From Desulfuromonadaceae bacterium (GTDB taxonomy: Bacteria; Desulfobacterota; Desulfuromonadia; Desulfuromonadales; SZUA-540), in contig QKGY01000039.1 in assembly GCA_003250235.1 (NCBI GenBank), positions 1-5,662 of the forward strand: a stretch of 5,662 nucleotides of DNA, in the 5' to 3' direction. Below the pieces are notes generated by a model. It was not told the DNA's origin. It worked only from the letters and a program-made list of their open reading frames with translations, and did no database searches. Positions 5,297 to 5,662 of the stretch are shown piece by piece. Position 1 is the stretch's first letter. Each line of letters begins with the position of its first letter. Both the position numbers and the translations under genes were made by a program.

Positions 5297-5650
5297 ATGA
5301 GAGCTATCGTTATTGCACTGATCGGAAGTCTTTTGCTGGCAACGGCCCCTCTGGCCGCCGAGGCCCATGAAACCGGAAAGAAAGTCATCGTCGTCAAAGA
5401 GGTGGACAGACACTCGCAACCGGCCTATGGAAAACACGACCGAGGGTATTATCAGAACCGCGGGCACCATAAAGGGCATACAGAAAGTTGCCGGGTGGAA
5501 CAGGCTCCCCCGCGCTGGGGCAACAAGCCTGTGCATCAGGCGCCCGTCGTCTATGTTCCGAACCACTACAATGGCGGCATCCGCATCAGCTACGGGACGG
5601 TCATTACGCCTTCGGGGTACGGCCGAATCGATGTCCGGCTCCCCTGGTAA
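5297..5650 (+). CDS. Small secreted His/Tyr-rich protein of unknown function
   Basis: A 117-residue protein starting at ATG 5297 with a full AAGGAGG (5285-5291) five bases upstream. Residues 1-23 form a signal peptide (positively charged start, hydrophobic core, AEA cleavage site), so the mature chain of about 94 residues is exported to the periplasm or beyond. The first half of the mature chain is basic and polar, with clustered His, Tyr and Gly (for example RGYYQNRGHHKGH at 49-61). Eight His (24, 39, 47, 57, 58, 61, 80, 90) and a single Cys65 are present. The second half is more ordered-looking, with VVYVP (84-88) and RISYGTVITPSGYGRIDVRL (96-115), which suggests short beta strands. There is no lipobox, transmembrane helix or known catalytic motif. 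I do not recognise the family. The His cluster could bind metal, but this is inference from composition only. The antisense open frame here is a shadow. Confidence 0.85.
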   Translation: MRAIVIALIGSLLLATAPLAAEAHETGKKVIVVKEVDRHSQPAYGKHDRGYYQNRGHHKGHTESCRVEQAPPRWGNKPVHQAPVVYVPNHYNGGIRISYGTVITPSGYGRIDVRLPW

Positions 5651-5662
5651 AGCCATCCTCAG

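Noticed and set aside
5180..5656. 158-codon minus-strand frame opposite the small secreted protein
   Set aside because: The plus-strand gene has AAGGAGG and a standard signal peptide, while the minus frame has neither and extends to the window edge.

Overview
The window appears to be ordinary chromosome from a Gram-negative, mesophilic bacterium. It encodes two lipoproteins with lipoboxes, an outer-membrane beta-barrel ending in Phe, and a NorM/MdtK-type MATE pump. Strong AGGAGG-type ribosome binding sites and the gene mix would suit a deltaproteobacterium of the Desulfuromonas/Geobacter/Pelobacter kind, but that placement is an impression, not something the sequence proves. No phage, insertion sequence, CRISPR array or complete RNA gene is visible.

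Layout. Bases 2-160 (+) are the C-terminus of a YqaA-type membrane protein. A strong bidirectional terminator at 174-212 separates it from two genes on the minus strand that read toward it. These are an outer-membrane beta-barrel protein (1734-2474) followed 63 bp later by a HAF-repeat lipoprotein (231-1670), a probable two-gene operon. Upstream of this pair lies a 461-bp AT-rich spacer (2475-2935). It holds a weak promoter candidate, paired direct and inverted repeats, and a degenerate 5' fragment of a tRNA-Ser gene. Next comes a second minus-strand pair: a GDSL/SGNH esterase lipoprotein (4439-5050) upstream of a NorM-type MATE efflux pump (2936-4366), with a large hairpin in the gap between them. 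Diverging from the esterase is a small secreted His/Tyr-rich protein of unknown function (5297-5650, +).

Function and composition. The barrel and the HAF lipoprotein probably act together at the outer membrane; this rests on gene order and targeting signals only. The esterase and MATE pump may share a transcript but have no obvious common pathway. Hand counts of 60-base samples give about 65-68% GC in yqaA and the MATE gene, about 42-52% in the barrel/HAF pair, and about 28% in part of the spacer. The block from about 231 to 2935 therefore looks compositionally foreign to its flanks, with the tRNA-Ser remnant lying near its right edge. No fully new system can be demonstrated. The barrel plus HAF-lipoprotein cassette is the best candidate for something under-described.
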